This document shows, one piece after another, positions 14,165 through 25,421 of a DNA stretch of 64,000 nt. How positions within the stretch are numbered: position 1 is the first letter of the stretch; every line of letters starts with the position of its first letter. Made by a program: the position numbers and the translations under genes. The DNA is taken from NCBI RefSeq assembly GCF_920987055.1, contig NZ_CAKLBX010000003.1:186001-250000 (forward strand), given 5' to 3'. This stretch comes from Novosphingobium sp. CECT 9465 (lineage in GTDB: Bacteria; Pseudomonadota; Alphaproteobacteria; Sphingomonadales; Sphingomonadaceae). The notes under the pieces are model-generated. The model made no database searches. It was given only the letters and a program-made list of their open reading frames with translations, and had not been told where the DNA came from.

Positions 14165-16174
14165 TTGAAGCCTCGTGATAAAACCTTGAGGATTTCCCGC
14201 TTGCTGGTTGAAACTGTCACTATCTCTGGTTTTCGCTGCTTCGGCCCTGATCCGCTTGAGATCCATATAGCTCCAGACATTACCGCCGTGGTTGGGCCCA
14301 ACGCCTCGGGAAAAACCGCGCTACTACAAGCCTTGTCAAAGCTGTTCGGCGTCACCCGCGCGGAGCGCACCGTGCACCGCTCCGACTTTCATCTGGGCTC
14401 CGAGGATGATCCCGACGATCGGGAACCCAAGGAGCTCTTCATCGACGTCCTGATCGGCCTGCCAGAACTGAGCGATGGCACCGCGACGCCGGAGACCGTC
14501 GCGCCTGCCTTCCGGCGCATGCACATTGCGCAGACTGACGATGACCCGGTCTGCCGACTCCGCCTCGAAGCCCGATGGGAAGATGACGGCACGGTCGAAG
14601 GCGAGGTCTCCCAGGAATTGTTCTGGATCGAGACGCTTGACGCCGATCCGCCCGCCGACAAACGGCACCCGGTATCGGCGGCCGATCGGGGCCTGATCCA
14701 GCTCTACTACACACCTGCAAGCCGCGACGCGGCGGCACAGATTCGTGCGACGGCAGGGGCCCTGGCAGCGCGCCTGCTCCGCGCGATCGAATGGTCATCC
14801 GATACCGAGGAAGCGGTCACCGAGGCCAGCGAAACCCTGAACGAAGCGTTCGAGGGGGAAGCCGCGATCACGTCGATCGGCAAGGCCCTGCAGGAACGAT
14901 GGGCGGGGCTTCACGATGACGTGGTCGACACCAAGCCGCGACTCAGTCTCGTCAGCCGGCGCTTCGAGGAAGTGGTGAGCCGTATCGCTGTCGTCTTCGA
15001 CCAGGGGCCGGATGGCCACGAACGCGGGCTCGACGCGCTCAGTGACGGACAGCAATCGCTTTTCTATTTCGCGCTCGCGGCGGCGGTATTCGACCTTGAA
15101 CGTGCTGTGGTCGCCGGAACGGTTGACGGGTTCCGTGACGACACCATGCGAATCCCGGCCCTGACGCTGTTTGCGCTGGAGGAACCGGAAAACCATCTCT
15201 CGCCTTACTTTCTAGCGCGGATTGTCCGGCAGATCCGCTCTTTGACGAAAGATGGCGGAGCGCAGGCGCTCATCACCAGCCATTCCCCGGCGGTTCTGAG
15301 CCGGGTCGATCCCCGCGAAGTGCGCTATTGTCGCTGTGATCCGAAAACGCGAATATCGACGGTCCAATCCATAACACTACCCAAGGGCGCGAGCGAGGAG
15401 GCCAAATTCGTTCGCGGCGCGATGCTTGCTTATCCCGAACTCTACTTCGCGCGGTTCGTGGTCCTCGTGGAGGGGGATTCGGAACGTATCGTGCTCCCTA
15501 AACTTGCCGAAGCGCTCAATCTGCTGGTCGATCCGGCCTTCGTCGCGATCGTGCCGCTGGGCGGTCGCCACGTTCAGCATTTCTGGCGGCTGCTGAAACA
15601 ACTTGGCATCCCTTACGCCACCTTGCTGGACCTCGACCTTGGGCGAAAAGGCGGCGGCTTCGGTCGGATCAAGACGGCCATCGAAAAGCTGATCGAGCGG
15701 GGCGAGCAAAAGAACAAACTGCTCAAGACAACGAACGGGCTGCTCTCAGATGCCGAGTTCGCGAAGATGCATGAATGGAGCGATGCCCAGCATCTTCCCG
15801 GCTGGGTCGAATTCCTGCAAAAATATGGTGTCTATTTCTCCTCGCCGCTCGACCTTGACATGACAATGCTAAAGTCATTTCCCGCAGCTTATGAAGCCGG
15901 GATCCCGGCAGGCGGTGGCCCGAGGATGGCCAAGGACAAAGCCGCCGAGGCGGTGCTTGGAACGGCAGGACCGGGCCTGACTGTCTGGACCGGCACCTAT
16001 GCAGGCTACGAAGATCTGTTCCCCGCCTATCGCTATCATTTCCTGACACAGAGCAAACCGGCAACCCACTTGGCCGCTCTCGTTCATATCAAGAGGAAGG
16101 ATTTGATCGCCAGCATGCCGCCCGTTCTCAAGGCACTGCTCGAGCATGTCGCCAAATCGCTGCGGCGGGATTAA
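14165..16174 (+). CDS. gajA: Gabija GajA-like OLD nuclease (ATPase + TOPRIM)
   Basis: This protein of about 669 residues has an ABC-type ATPase and a TOPRIM domain, the class 2 OLD architecture. Walker A is GPNASGKT (about residues 44-51), the signature is LSDGQQS (about 292), Walker B is FALEEPENHLSP (about 336) and the following SHSPAVLS is the D/H-loop region. TOPRIM acids are in VVLVEGDSERIVLPKL (Glu near 436) and LLDLDLGRKGGG (about 488). GajA nicks DNA when phage activity depletes nucleotides. The first frame start is TTG 14165; a TTG at 14201 (LVETVTISGFRCFG) with GAGGA upstream is an equally good start. gajB follows 2 nt later. Confidence 0.85.
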   Translation: MKPRDKTLRISRLLVETVTISGFRCFGPDPLEIHIAPDITAVVGPNASGKTALLQALSKLFGVTRAERTVHRSDFHLGSEDDPDDREPKELFIDVLIGLPELSDGTATPETVAPAFRRMHIAQTDDDPVCRLRLEARWEDDGTVEGEVSQELFWIETLDADPPADKRHPVSAADRGLIQLYYTPASRDAAAQIRATAGALAARLLRAIEWSSDTEEAVTEASETLNEAFEGEAAITSIGKALQERWAGLHDDVVDTKPRLSLVSRRFEEVVSRIAVVFDQGPDGHERGLDALSDGQQSLFYFALAAAVFDLERAVVAGTVDGFRDDTMRIPALTLFALEEPENHLSPYFLARIVRQIRSLTKDGGAQALITSHSPAVLSRVDPREVRYCRCDPKTRISTVQSITLPKGASEEAKFVRGAMLAYPELYFARFVVLVEGDSERIVLPKLAEALNLLVDPAFVAIVPLGGRHVQHFWRLLKQLGIPYATLLDLDLGRKGGGFGRIKTAIEKLIERGEQKNKLLKTTNGLLSDAEFAKMHEWSDAQHLPGWVEFLQKYGVYFSSPLDLDMTMLKSFPAAYEAGIPAGGGPRMAKDKAAEAVLGTAGPGLTVWTGTYAGYEDLFPAYRYHFLTQSKPATHLAALVHIKRKDLIASMPPVLKALLEHVAKSLRRD

Positions 16175-16176
16175 CC

Positions 16177-18079
16177 ATGGCAGTCCTGCTTCGGCGAGTA
16201 CGTCCCGATGAATGGCAGCCTGTCGGCGTCGCCGCGCTGGAAGCGAACGCGCTCGTCGTCGTGCGATCCAGCGACAATCGCTCCGTCATCGCCGGTCCCG
16301 GTGCAGGCAAGACCGAACTCCTGGCGCAGCGGGCCGCCTATCTCCTCCAGACTGGACGCACCACGCCCGCGCCGCATCCTGGCGATCAGTTTCAAGCGGG
16401 ATGCCGCCGTCAACCTCGCGGCACGGGTGGCGCAGCGCTGCCATCGCGATCATGCCGGCCGCTTGGACTCCATGACATTCGATGCCTTCGCCAAAGGACT
16501 GATCGATCGCTTCGGCCAGGTTCTCCCGGCTTGCTGGCGGCCCACACCCGACTATGAAATCATCTTTCCCGGGGAACGGGACTTTCGCGACTTTCTCCAG
16601 GTTCAACTAGGCTCGCCGCCTTCCAGTGTCGGCACTTATGCCGATCTCCAAGCCATCACCGTCAAAAACTTCGAACGACGGCATCTTGTCGGATCGCGCC
16701 TCCCGGTCAACGGCTGGAGCAGCCCTACGCCGGGGCAATGGGCGGCCGACCAATATTTGCAATCATCGCTGCATGGCTCGACCAATAGCCATCTGTCCTT
16801 CCCGATAATCGGGCGACTCGCCGAACTGCTCCTGCGCGTCAATCCGATGGCGCGTGAGGCCCTGCGGCTGACCTATTCGCATCTGTTCATGGACGAGTTT
16901 CAGGACACGACCCAGGTCCAATATGATCTGGTGCAGACCATCTTCATGGGAACCGACACCGTGATCACGGCAGTCGGCGACAACAAGCAGCAGATAATGC
17001 GCTGGGCGATGGCGATGGATGCCCCGTTCACCACTTTCGAAGCCGATTTCAAGGCGACGCGCACGCCGCTCTACAACAACTACCGCTCATCACCCGATCT
17101 TGTGCGCATACAGCATGTGCTGGCCCAAGCGCTCGATACGCAATCCGTCAAGCCCGTCGCCATGGCGGCTGGTTCGGTCACTGGCGAAAGCTGCGCGATC
17201 TGGGACTTCTCCTCGGCGCAAGCCGAAGCGACGCACCTCGCCGCCTTTGTTGAGGCAGAGATAAAACGCCACGGCCTGTCTCCTCGCGATTTCGTTCTGC
17301 TCGTCCGGCAGAAGGCGGGAGACTATGCAGCCGTGCTCAAGCCCGCCTTCGATGCCCAAGGGATTCCGCTTCGCAACGAGGCAGGCATGGTCGGGCAAGT
17401 CATGCTTCAGGAATTGCTCGCGGAGGAAGCTTCCGAACTGCTTCTGGAGATTCTGCGGCTTGCGGTCTGCAAGACAAGCGGCCGTTACTGGACGCTATGT
17501 CAGGAACGGCTTGGGTTTTTGCGCGGCGTCGCAACCGATGACGAGGCTGGCCAAGCCATGCTTGCACGCGAACTTGATGCCTTCGCACTTGGTCTGCAAG
17601 CCCGACACGCCCATCCCCCAGCGAGCAAGGCAAATGCACGTTCGCTGATTGGCGATATCATCTCCTTTGTCGGGCGCGATCGCCTAATCGCGGCTTGTCC
17701 AGCCTACCGGCAAGGCGGATGGCTCGATAAGGTACTCGACGCGGCGGCAGAGCATCTTCAATTGTCGGCGACCGGCGACTTGGATTGGGAAGCCTCGCTC
17801 GATGCTTATGAAGGCCTTCATGCGATTCCGCTGATGACGATCCACAAGAGCAAGGGCCTTGAATATCACAGCGTCATCTTCGTCGGGCTCGACGATGGTG
17901 CCTGGTGGAGTTTCGACAAGGACCAGATCGAGGCGACAGCGGGATTTTTCGTCGCATTCACGCGCGCCAAACAGCGCGTCCTCTTCACCTACACTGCTCA
18001 CCGAGGGAACCGCAGCAAGATCGCCACCCTCTATAATTTGCTCCGGTCAGCGGGCATCCAGACCCATCAGATTGCCTGA
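16177..18079 (+). pseudogene. gajB: Gabija GajB-like UvrD/PcrA helicase, frameshifted
   Basis: The N-terminus lies in the frame opened by ATG 16177: VRPDEWQPVGVAALEAN and then Walker A AGPGAGKTELLAQRA. After about 16355 this frame loses sense, while the +1 frame continues with RPRRILAISFKRDAAVNLAARV, motif II LFMDEFQDT, VGDNKQQIMRWA, YRSS, and MTIHKSKGLEY, and ends at 18079. Dropping one base in 16356-16372 joins both parts seamlessly (QTGRTRPRRILA). It is one gene of about 634 codons with a one-base insertion, or a sequencing error there. As written it cannot make a full helicase. GajB senses DNA ends and activates GajA. Confidence 0.8.
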
Positions 18080-18088
18080 CGAAATGCG

Positions 18089-18328
18089 TCAGCCGCACGC
18101 CGCGCGGACGACCACCTTGTCAATATTCTGTTCTTTCGCGAAGCGCGTGGCCCGCTCGATCGCTTCTGACATACGCCAGTCGCAGCCTGCCGAGCCGCCA
18201 GTGTCACCTTTGGCGCTGTCGAAGAAATAGCCAAGTTCCATGCCACCGAAGCCTCGATGCACGATCACGGCGACATGGCGCTCGGCAGGGATTTCGTCCG
18301 TTGGCGAAAGATAGATAATCGTGGCCAT
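18089..18328 (-). CDS. small protein between two defence systems, function unknown
   Basis: This 79-residue protein starts MATIIYLSPTDEIPAERHVAVIVHRGFGGMELGYFF and ends WRMSEAIERATRFAKEQNIDKVVVRAAC, an alpha/beta composition with the look of a real domain. GTAGGG stands upstream of the ATG. It is convergent with gajB (9 nt apart) and divergent from the SIR2-APAZ gene. No family was recognised. It may be an unrelated host gene fragment or an accessory of the neighbouring systems. Confidence 0.5.
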   Translation of the reverse strand: MATIIYLSPTDEIPAERHVAVIVHRGFGGMELGYFFDSAKGDTGGSAGCDWRMSEAIERATRFAKEQNIDKVVVRAACG

Positions 18329-18502
18329 CAACCCTACCCCTGGGCCATCAACACGCGGCCATTTATGTTAACTTGCACAAAGCCGCAATACCGGAACATA
18401 TACCGAACGAAATCTCGACTCAATGTTCATTTCCCCTACTTTACGCCAGAAAGCGGCAAAACCCTCTGGCGCACATCTGGCATCCGGGTAATCATCGGAC
18501 AG

Positions 18503-20239
18503 ATGAGTGAGGACGATGATAATAGCGAAATAGCGATGGATGATTTCGCGCGACGTTTTTCCTTGCGCCCTGCGAAGTTGATGTGGTTTCTCGGTGCCGG
18601 CGTTTCAGCCGCCGCCGGAATCCTGACAGCTTGGGATATGATCTGTCGGTTCAAGAGAGAACTTTACATTACCCAGCGCAAGGTCTCTCCTCACGCTGTT
18701 GCCGACCTCTCTTCTCAGGCAATACTCGCAACTCTCGACGCCTTCCTTGCCGAATCCGACACATTGCCCAAACCGGGTGCGCCAGATGAATATTCGGCCC
18801 TGTTCGAGGCCACCTACCCGCAAGAACAGGATAGACGGACCTATATCGACCATATGATCCGCGGCATGAAGCCAACTCAGGGCCATCTGGCGCTGGCGGC
18901 CCTGCTTCGCGCCACGCATTCCAACATCGTGTGGACGACCAATTTCGACCATCTTCTTGCCGACGCTTGTGCACGCACCTTCGACACAACCGCAGCGTTG
19001 AATATGGCGTCGCTGGATGGGACGCGTCTGGCGGGAGAGTTCATCTCAGAACAACAGTGGCCGATCGAGATTAAGCTGCATGGCGACTTCCGATCGCGGC
19101 GCTTGAAGAACACTAGCGAGGAGCTTCGCCATCAGGATGCACATTTCCGCAGGCAACTCGTCGACGCATGCCGGCGCTTCGGTCTTATCGTTGCCGGCTA
19201 TAGTGGCCGCGATTCCTCGGTGATGGATGCACTGGAAGAGGCGGTCGGCGAACCAGGCGCCTTTCCCAACGGCCTTTTCTGGATGCATCGCGGCGAGGCG
19301 GCTCCTTTCGAACGCGTCACCCAACTGATCGAGCGAGCGAGAGCTGCTGGTCTTGAAGCAGGTCTCGTCCGGATTGAGAATTTTGACGAGGCGATGATCG
19401 ATTTGCTGCGGCTGCTGCCCGACATCGATACGTCCCATTTGCGAGCGGAAGGTCAGGTGCGGCGGCGCTTCTCATTCGCCCCGGTGCCCTTGGGCAAAAA
19501 ATCCTGGCCAGTTCTGCGAATGAACGCGGTCAGCGTGACGCGTCCGGTCAATTGCCGCAAAATTGTCTGCGAGATCGGCGGTGGCATGGAGGTGCGTGAA
19601 GCTGTCGAGGCAGCCGAAGGAAAGCTGATCGTTGCCCGCACGCGCGCGGGCGTCCTCGGCTTCGGTAGCGATGATGAATTCCGAAGAGTTTTTAACCCCT
19701 TTGGCATCACCGAATTCGGCGTCGCGACATTCGAGGATCGCCGTCTGAGATACGACTCGCAGGAGCGAGGATTGCTGCGTCGCGCGCTCGTCGCGGCCAT
19801 CGCGCGGACCCATGACATGGACGCGCGCGCCAGAGGCTCCGCCGACATATTGGCGCCGCGTGTGCCCGGCGACCCAGCCTGGCAGGATCTGCGCGATGTG
19901 ATCGGCGGCCCGATAGTCGGCAACGTCCCACGCAAGCGCGATATCTCCTGGCGGGAAGGGATTGGTCTGCGGTTGGATTGGGCCAGTGATCAGCTCTGGC
20001 TACTGCTGGAACCCAGGATCATTTTCGACGGCGGCAGCGCAGAAACCAAGGCCATCACGGCCGATTTCGCACGGGAGCGGACTGCACGCCGCTATAATCA
20101 GATGCTCGACAAACTGATCAACTACTGGTCGCGTCGGTTCGCTGGCCAGAATCTGCGTGCCCTTGCCATCGGCGACGGTCTTGATGCGACTTTCGACGTC
20201 GATCGCCAGTCGGCTTTCTCCTGGGCAGCCAAGCCATGA
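18503..20239 (+). CDS. SIR2-APAZ effector of a short prokaryotic Argonaute system (SPARSA)
   Basis: This 578-residue protein has an N-terminal SIR2 domain with [14 protein letters not shown] (residues 27-39), [12 protein letters not shown] (about 150), IEIKLHGDF with the catalytic His, and GYSGRD. The C-terminal half (about 300-578) has no motif readable by eye and corresponds to the APAZ region that docks the Argonaute. Length matches the about 570 residues of known SPARSA partners. Its stop overlaps the Argonaute start (ATGA). In the family, guide-directed target recognition activates NADase activity and depletes NAD+. The ATG at 18503 is preferred; the frame upstream is not family-like. 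Confidence 0.85.
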   Translation: MSEDDDNSEIAMDDFARRFSLRPAKLMWFLGAGVSAAAGILTAWDMICRFKRELYITQRKVSPHAVADLSSQAILATLDAFLAESDTLPKPGAPDEYSALFEATYPQEQDRRTYIDHMIRGMKPTQGHLALAALLRATHSNIVWTTNFDHLLADACARTFDTTAALNMASLDGTRLAGEFISEQQWPIEIKLHGDFRSRRLKNTSEELRHQDAHFRRQLVDACRRFGLIVAGYSGRDSSVMDALEEAVGEPGAFPNGLFWMHRGEAAPFERVTQLIERARAAGLEAGLVRIENFDEAMIDLLRLLPDIDTSHLRAEGQVRRRFSFAPVPLGKKSWPVLRMNAVSVTRPVNCRKIVCEIGGGMEVREAVEAAEGKLIVARTRAGVLGFGSDDEFRRVFNPFGITEFGVATFEDRRLRYDSQERGLLRRALVAAIARTHDMDARARGSADILAPRVPGDPAWQDLRDVIGGPIVGNVPRKRDISWREGIGLRLDWASDQLWLLLEPRIIFDGGSAETKAITADFARERTARRYNQMLDKLINYWSRRFAGQNLRALAIGDGLDATFDVDRQSAFSWAAKP

Positions 20240-21651
20240 CCGGCCAGCTGCAGCATCATGTCAGGCTTCCCGAGCCTCAACTCCTGTTCCATCCGGATCG
20301 CCCAAGCGATCGGGACATCCATCCTTTGCGCGGTTTGGCACGGTTCGGGCCTTATTCAAGCATGTTCACGCCGTCACCGATCCGTGTAGCGACGTTGTCG
20401 CCTGCCGGGGAATCACAACGTCTCTTCGAGTTCCTTCGGGAACTTAATAAGCCTGCAAGGCCGCAGGAAAGAACCGATTATCTCCCGGATTGGGCTAGCT
20501 TCAACAGCGTCTTCCAGACGCGCCTCGCTCCTGCCGCAGGGCATTGCCGGCGAGAACTCGATGCACAGCTGGATGAGGAATTAAAGGACAGCGCCGCACC
20601 GGGCCTGTTGCTTGCCGAGCGGCTCATCCGCTCCATCCAGCTGCTCGACGCCAACCGCGCGGACTTTGACGTGCTTTTTATCTATCTGCCTGAACGCTGG
20701 TCTTCCGGCTTTTACGGAACTGATGATTTCGATCTGCACCATCAGCTCAAGGCTTTCACTGCCGCCCGGCAACTGCCCATCCAGATCGTTCGGGAAGACA
20801 GTGCGCTGTCCTATCGGTGCCGGGCGAGCGTCATGTGGCGTATAGGTCTTGCGCTTTACGCCAAGGCTGGCGGAGTTCCCTGGAAGCTGGCCGACGTGGA
20901 TCCGGACACGGCCTATATCGGCATTTCCTATGCGCTCCGACCCGTCGGTTCAGAGCTTGCCCGTTTCGTGACCTGTTGCAGCCAGGTCTTTGATGCCGAC
21001 GGCGCCGGTCTGGAATTCATCGCCTATGACACGGGAGATGTGAACGTGCAGCGGGAGAACCCTTTTCTCTCCCATACCGAGATGTTCCGGGTCATTACCC
21101 GTTCTCTGGACCTGTATCGTCGACGCCATGGTGGTCGACCGCCGACCCGCGTGATGATCCACAAGTCGACCGAGTTCAAGGAAGCCGAAATCGAAGGCTG
21201 TTTCGAGGCCTTGAAGCATATCGAGGCGGTCGATCTCATCCAGATTGTCGAGGACAACGGCTGGCAGGCAGCACGGTGGGAACAGGATCGCAACGATCCC
21301 GAGAAATCACAAGCTGATGGCTACCCGGTGAAGCGCGGGACGCTGCTCGGCCTCAGCGGCAAGGATGCACTGCTCTGGATGCACGGGGCTGTGGACGGCT
21401 TTGGGCGCCGTCCCTATTTTCAAGGAGGCAAGGGCACTCCGCGACCGTTGCGATTGGTACGACACGCTGGGCATGGATCGTGGGATGATACGGCGCGCGC
21501 AGCCCTCGCACTGTCGAAAATGAACTGGAACAACGATGGTCTTTATGACCCTCTGCCTGTCACAATGAGTTATGCGAAAACCTTGGCTCAAGTGATCAAA
21601 CGAATGCCCGGGTTGGGCAGGGGTACTTATCAGTTCCGTTTTTTCATGTGA
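20236..21651 (+). CDS. short prokaryotic Argonaute (MID-PIWI)
   Basis: This 471-residue protein is about the length of short pAgos and overlaps the SIR2-APAZ gene by 4 nt. The MID part contains [13 protein letters not shown] and [23 protein letters not shown], matching the guide 5'-end pocket region. The PIWI part has [40 protein letters not shown] and [12 protein letters not shown]. Positions of the catalytic DEDX tetrad do not show the expected acids, as in other short pAgos, so it should bind guide and target but not cut. No PAZ or N domain is present. Confidence 0.85.
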   Translation: MTGQLQHHVRLPEPQLLFHPDRPSDRDIHPLRGLARFGPYSSMFTPSPIRVATLSPAGESQRLFEFLRELNKPARPQERTDYLPDWASFNSVFQTRLAPAAGHCRRELDAQLDEELKDSAAPGLLLAERLIRSIQLLDANRADFDVLFIYLPERWSSGFYGTDDFDLHHQLKAFTAARQLPIQIVREDSALSYRCRASVMWRIGLALYAKAGGVPWKLADVDPDTAYIGISYALRPVGSELARFVTCCSQVFDADGAGLEFIAYDTGDVNVQRENPFLSHTEMFRVITRSLDLYRRRHGGRPPTRVMIHKSTEFKEAEIEGCFEALKHIEAVDLIQIVEDNGWQAARWEQDRNDPEKSQADGYPVKRGTLLGLSGKDALLWMHGAVDGFGRRPYFQGGKGTPRPLRLVRHAGHGSWDDTARAALALSKMNWNNDGLYDPLPVTMSYAKTLAQVIKRMPGLGRGTYQFRFFM

Positions 21652-21830
21652 ATGATCGTCAATCCGCTAGAGCCAAACGGTCAGTCAGCAAACTCCAATG
21701 TTGGTCGTTCAGTCTCCCCCACAGCCCGGTGAATTGAGGCCCGCATTCAGGATGTTCAGATGAAGCGCTGAATGTCGGCTCTGTCGACGATTAATGACCG
21801 GGTGACACCTCAGCGGCAAACGCCACGAAA
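21652..21830. other. spacer between SPARSA and the type IIG gene
   Basis: These 179 bp hold no gene. The two flanking operons converge here. A weak inverted pair near 21700-21730 could end transcription, but no strong stem plus T-run is present. Confidence 0.35.
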
Positions 21831-24800
21831 CTATGCTGCGTATCGGCCATCCTTCAGGCGACGGGCCATTCCGATACCGGTTAGGGCATCGAGTACGGGC
21901 CGGACCGTGGCGGCGCGTTTGCCCTTGAAGGCGCGGGCGACATCGTGGGGGCCGAGCGGGGTGGCGGATGCCGCGAGGATACCTTGCACGGCGCTGACCT
22001 GTTCGGGGAGCGAGGCGGGCCAGGGGATGATATTGTCCGGCAGCACGTTTGCCGCCTCGCCAAGGTCAAGTTTCTGGTTGACCGGCGCCGTGTAGTCTGG
22101 GGCCTGATATTCCGGGCGCAGCCAGCGGATCAGGCCCTTGGCCTCCTCTGCGGCGCGTTCCTTGTTGAACGCGACTAGCCGGGTGAGGATTTCCTCGTCG
22201 GAGATGTCAGCGGGCCAACCATAGGCCTGTGCCACAAGGGTATCTAGGCAATCGTGGTGCTGGCGGATCAGGGTGACGAGGCCCCGATCATGCATGTCGC
22301 GCTCGGTGTCGGATAGCGAACGTCCTTCGCGAAGCGCCTCGAGGACGTTGTAGAGCTTGGTAAGGGTCAGGTCGTCATGGCTCGCCAGCACCCGCTTGCG
22401 CAGCGCGTCGAGCGCTTCGGCTTCGGCGCGGATTTTGTCCTTGAGCGGCTCGGAGACATCGGCGGGGAATGGGAAGGGATCGAAGCAGCGCGATTTCACG
22501 TAAACCGGGTCATCGCCCATCCCCAGTCTGCCGCCACTCGCAATAGCCCAGGGCACGTGGAGACGGCTCGAAAGAACCCCAAGAGCATAGGCATCGTCGA
22601 GCGCGATGGTGGCGAGTTTGTTGTCCGGCAATATCGACATCGGAAGGAACTGGAACACCCGGTGTTTTGCCGTCTCGATGGTGGCGATGTAGCGGTTCAG
22701 GCCGCGCAATGCCCTACGAAGATCGGGGCGAGGTTTCCCGAACAACCACCACTTTTCAGCGTATTGCTGTGCGTCCGCTGTTTTACTTTTTGCAGCCTGC
22801 CCATCGCGCTGCGGGCGAACAACATTCGCAAGATGCTGATAGACAGCTGGATGCCGATCCCGCACTTCCGTCTCGGAAAGCCCATACAGATCGATCACCT
22901 TCACACCACGCGACCGTGATGCCAGATCGCGGCCATTGCGATAATCAAAAATCACCGCCTCGCCATCGCCAACCCCCGTTCGAATGTATGGTGGTTGCGC
23001 GATGGTGAATTGAACCTGCGACAAGGCCTCGGCTTGTTGTGCGGTGACTATGAAACCGTCGCCATGTAGTTTCACCCCGGGCGAACAAATGCCGTCGTTG
23101 GCCATGAGCGCCACCGTCGTCGTAACGTCCGCACCGGTTCGCAGATCACTGTTGATCGCGCCAACCTGTTCGGCGAAAGTGATCTGATCGGGCGCATTGC
23201 TCTCATCAATGACTGCCCAATGCTGCCCCGCCGCCTTGCCCTTCATCGCAACGGTCATGGCGATACGCACTGCGGCACCGTCCTTTTCATCTACCCACGG
23301 ATGATTGGGAATGGCGAACAGCAGACTGACGCGATCCTTGGCGTCGAGATGCTTCGCGATCACCCTGCGGCTGAATACCTGGGTGATCGAATTGGTTGTG
23401 ACGAAGCCGAAACGGCGGGTTCCCCCCTTGCGCACGGCAAGTGCTGCCTTGTCCCACCAGTGCATCACGAAGTCGGCACTTTCAGGAACATCGGTGGTGG
23501 CGAACAGTGCCTCAAAATAGCCATCGCCCAAACGGTCGCGCACGTCCTTCCCGCCAATGAATGGCGGGTTTCCGACGATGAAGTCCGCCTTAGGCCACGT
23601 CGCGGCGCGCGGCTTCACATAGCGACAGACCTCTGTCCGTGCGTCCTCATCGGGAACAGGCTTTCCGGTGACAGGATGCGGCTTCATCGTCTCGCCATCC
23701 CAGCGCGATACGGGCTTGCCATGTTCGTCCAACTCCAGCACGCGGCTGTCATAATCGATCAGGGCATCGCGATTCTCGATGGTGCGCACATCGCGCAGGA
23801 TCGGTTCTGGCGGGGCGTGGGTCTTGCCGTTCACGCGGAAATGCCATTGCAGGTAGCCGATCCACAGCACCAGCTGCGCAATCGCGGCGGCGCGCGGGTT
23901 CAGCTCGATCCCAAGGAAGTTTTCAGGCGTGATGGTGTGACCGGTCAGCTCGGCGACGTATTGTTGATCGCCCAGTTCGACCAGCAGATCGACCACTTCG
24001 CCTTCCAGTTCCTTCATCCGCGCCATGGCGACGTAGAGGAAGTTGCCGGTGCCACAGGCGGGATCGAGAACCCGGGTCTGCGCAAGGCGGGCATGGAATG
24101 CTTCGACAAAAGCCTTGGCCTCGGCAGCCTTGCCTTCGCCGATGAGTTCGGAGGCGGCGACGCGGATGCCGTTCCAGTCGGCGCGCAGCGGCTCCATGAT
24201 AGTCGGGCCGATCAGCCGCTCGACATAGGCGCGCGGGGTGTAGTGCGCGCCCAGCTTGGCGCGCTCTTTCGGGTTGAGCGCACGTTCGAGCAAGGTGCCG
24301 AAAATTGCGGGCTCGACCTCGGTCCAATCCTTGTCCGCCGCCTCGATAAGCACCTGCAGCTCTTCGCCGTCGAGCTCGGGCGCGCCGGTATCCTTGAACA
24401 GGTAGCCGTTGAAGCGTTTGACCTGCATGCGCAGTGCGGGCGCGAACTCGCCCTTGTCCATCGCCTTCCACAGGGCAGTGAGAGAATGGTGGAGCATCTG
24501 CGGGTTGCCAATGTGTTCGCGCAGCAGGGTCTTGAAGCTGTTTTCGGGCAGCAGTACCTTGGTGTCTTCCGCGAACATCGTGAATAGCACGCGCATCAAG
24601 AAGCCGCTGACGTTCTCGGCATTGTAGCCGCGTGCCTCAAGGCGGCGCGAAACCTTGGCGAGGAGATCGGCGATTTCGCGCGTGACCTTGGCTGACTGGA
24701 TCGCGGGATCGAGCGCCTTGGGCTCGGTCCAGATCGCGCGGAGGCGTTTGCGGACATCTTCGTCGCGCAGGTCCTCAAGCATGATACGGTAGCGCGACCG

Positions 24801-25352
24801 GTCAGGGAATTGAGCATAAGCCTTCCCGGTGCCCGTGAAATCGGCATAGACCTCGATGCAATAGCCGATGTCGGCCACCAGCAGGAATGGCGGCCAACCA
24901 TGCGCGACGGGGAGCGCCTTGGCATAACGTTCGGCTTGCCCCTTAGCCTGGACCATCGCCTTCGCCCAACCGGGCGTACCGCGTCGGGCGGTGCCGCGCT
25001 TGACCCGTACGCTCGCGGTCTGTCCAAAGATGTCAAGGTCGTCCTCACCCTTGCTAGCCGCGGCCCGGTCAGCCTCGCTACCCTGCTTGGCTTCGAGAAT
25101 GAAGCAGTCGCGCTTGTAGCAATCGATCCGGCCGAAGCTCTCGGTACCATCGCCGTTGTCCTGGAAGACCCGGCGTTCGAACACGTAATCGTTGTGGGCA
25201 TCGTCGGTGCGACTTCCCGAGGGCGCGTCAACGCCAAGAAGATGACACAGCCCATTGATGAAGCTTTGCGTATTGGCGAGTTCACTACCGCCAGTATCGC
25301 GCCAGTCGGCGATGAATTTATCAATTTCAGCGGGTTCCCTCATGCGTTTCAC
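21831..25352 (-). CDS. MmeI-like type IIG restriction-modification enzyme
   Basis: This 1173-residue single-chain enzyme has a nuclease motif D77...E87-A-K89 in [19 protein letters not shown]6-adenine methyltransferase motif [12 protein letters not shown] (about 430) and motif [13 protein letters not shown] (about 595). A target-recognition region follows ([30 protein letters not shown]), then a helical C-terminus. This order is MmeI/YeeA-like: methylation of one strand and cleavage at a distance. The start is GTG 25352 or ATG 25343. It stands alone; no DISARM or BREX partner genes are nearby. It converges with the SPARSA operon. Confidence 0.85.
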   Translation of the reverse strand: MKRMREPAEIDKFIADWRDTGGSELANTQSFINGLCHLLGVDAPSGSRTDDAHNDYVFERRVFQDNGDGTESFGRIDCYKRDCFILEAKQGSEADRAAASKGEDDLDIFGQTASVRVKRGTARRGTPGWAKAMVQAKGQAERYAKALPVAHGWPPFLLVADIGYCIEVYADFTGTGKAYAQFPDRSRYRIMLEDLRDEDVRKRLRAIWTEPKALDPAIQSAKVTREIADLLAKVSRRLEARGYNAENVSGFLMRVLFTMFAEDTKVLLPENSFKTLLREHIGNPQMLHHSLTALWKAMDKGEFAPALRMQVKRFNGYLFKDTGAPELDGEELQVLIEAADKDWTEVEPAIFGTLLERALNPKERAKLGAHYTPRAYVERLIGPTIMEPLRADWNGIRVAASELIGEGKAAEAKAFVEAFHARLAQTRVLDPACGTGNFLYVAMARMKELEGEVVDLLVELGDQQYVAELTGHTITPENFLGIELNPRAAAIAQLVLWIGYLQWHFRVNGKTHAPPEPILRDVRTIENRDALIDYDSRVLELDEHGKPVSRWDGETMKPHPVTGKPVPDEDARTEVCRYVKPRAATWPKADFIVGNPPFIGGKDVRDRLGDGYFEALFATTDVPESADFVMHWWDKAALAVRKGGTRRFGFVTTNSITQVFSRRVIAKHLDAKDRVSLLFAIPNHPWVDEKDGAAVRIAMTVAMKGKAAGQHWAVIDESNAPDQITFAEQVGAINSDLRTGADVTTTVALMANDGICSPGVKLHGDGFIVTAQQAEALSQVQFTIAQPPYIRTGVGDGEAVIFDYRNGRDLASRSRGVKVIDLYGLSETEVRDRHPAVYQHLANVVRPQRDGQAAKSKTADAQQYAEKWWLFGKPRPDLRRALRGLNRYIATIETAKHRVFQFLPMSILPDNKLATIALDDAYALGVLSSRLHVPWAIASGGRLGMGDDPVYVKSRCFDPFPFPADVSEPLKDKIRAEAEALDALRKRVLASHDDLTLTKLYNVLEALREGRSLSDTERDMHDRGLVTLIRQHHDCLDTLVAQAYGWPADISDEEILTRLVAFNKERAAEEAKGLIRWLRPEYQAPDYTAPVNQKLDLGEAANVLPDNIIPWPASLPEQVSAVQGILAASATPLGPHDVARAFKGKRAATVRPVLDALTGIGMARRLKDGRYAA

Positions 25353-25421
25353 GGTAGCGCGCCGAGTTGGTTTGGCAAGCGAGGCTGGGCATACTTTGCT
25401 GAGGGAGAGTGTGCGGTGCGG

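Noticed and set aside
16208..18079. gajB starting at 16208 as an intact gene
   Set aside because: The first 50 residues in that frame are R/S/P-rich nonsense and lack Walker A, which lies in the other frame.
19453..19935. 160-codon minus-strand frame inside the SIR2-APAZ gene
   Set aside because: It is antisense to a well-supported gene and lacks any motif.
21831..25352. DISARM or BREX methyltransferase
   Set aside because: No drmA/B/C or brx/pgl partners are nearby, and the N-terminal D...EAK nuclease motif fits a stand-alone type IIG enzyme.
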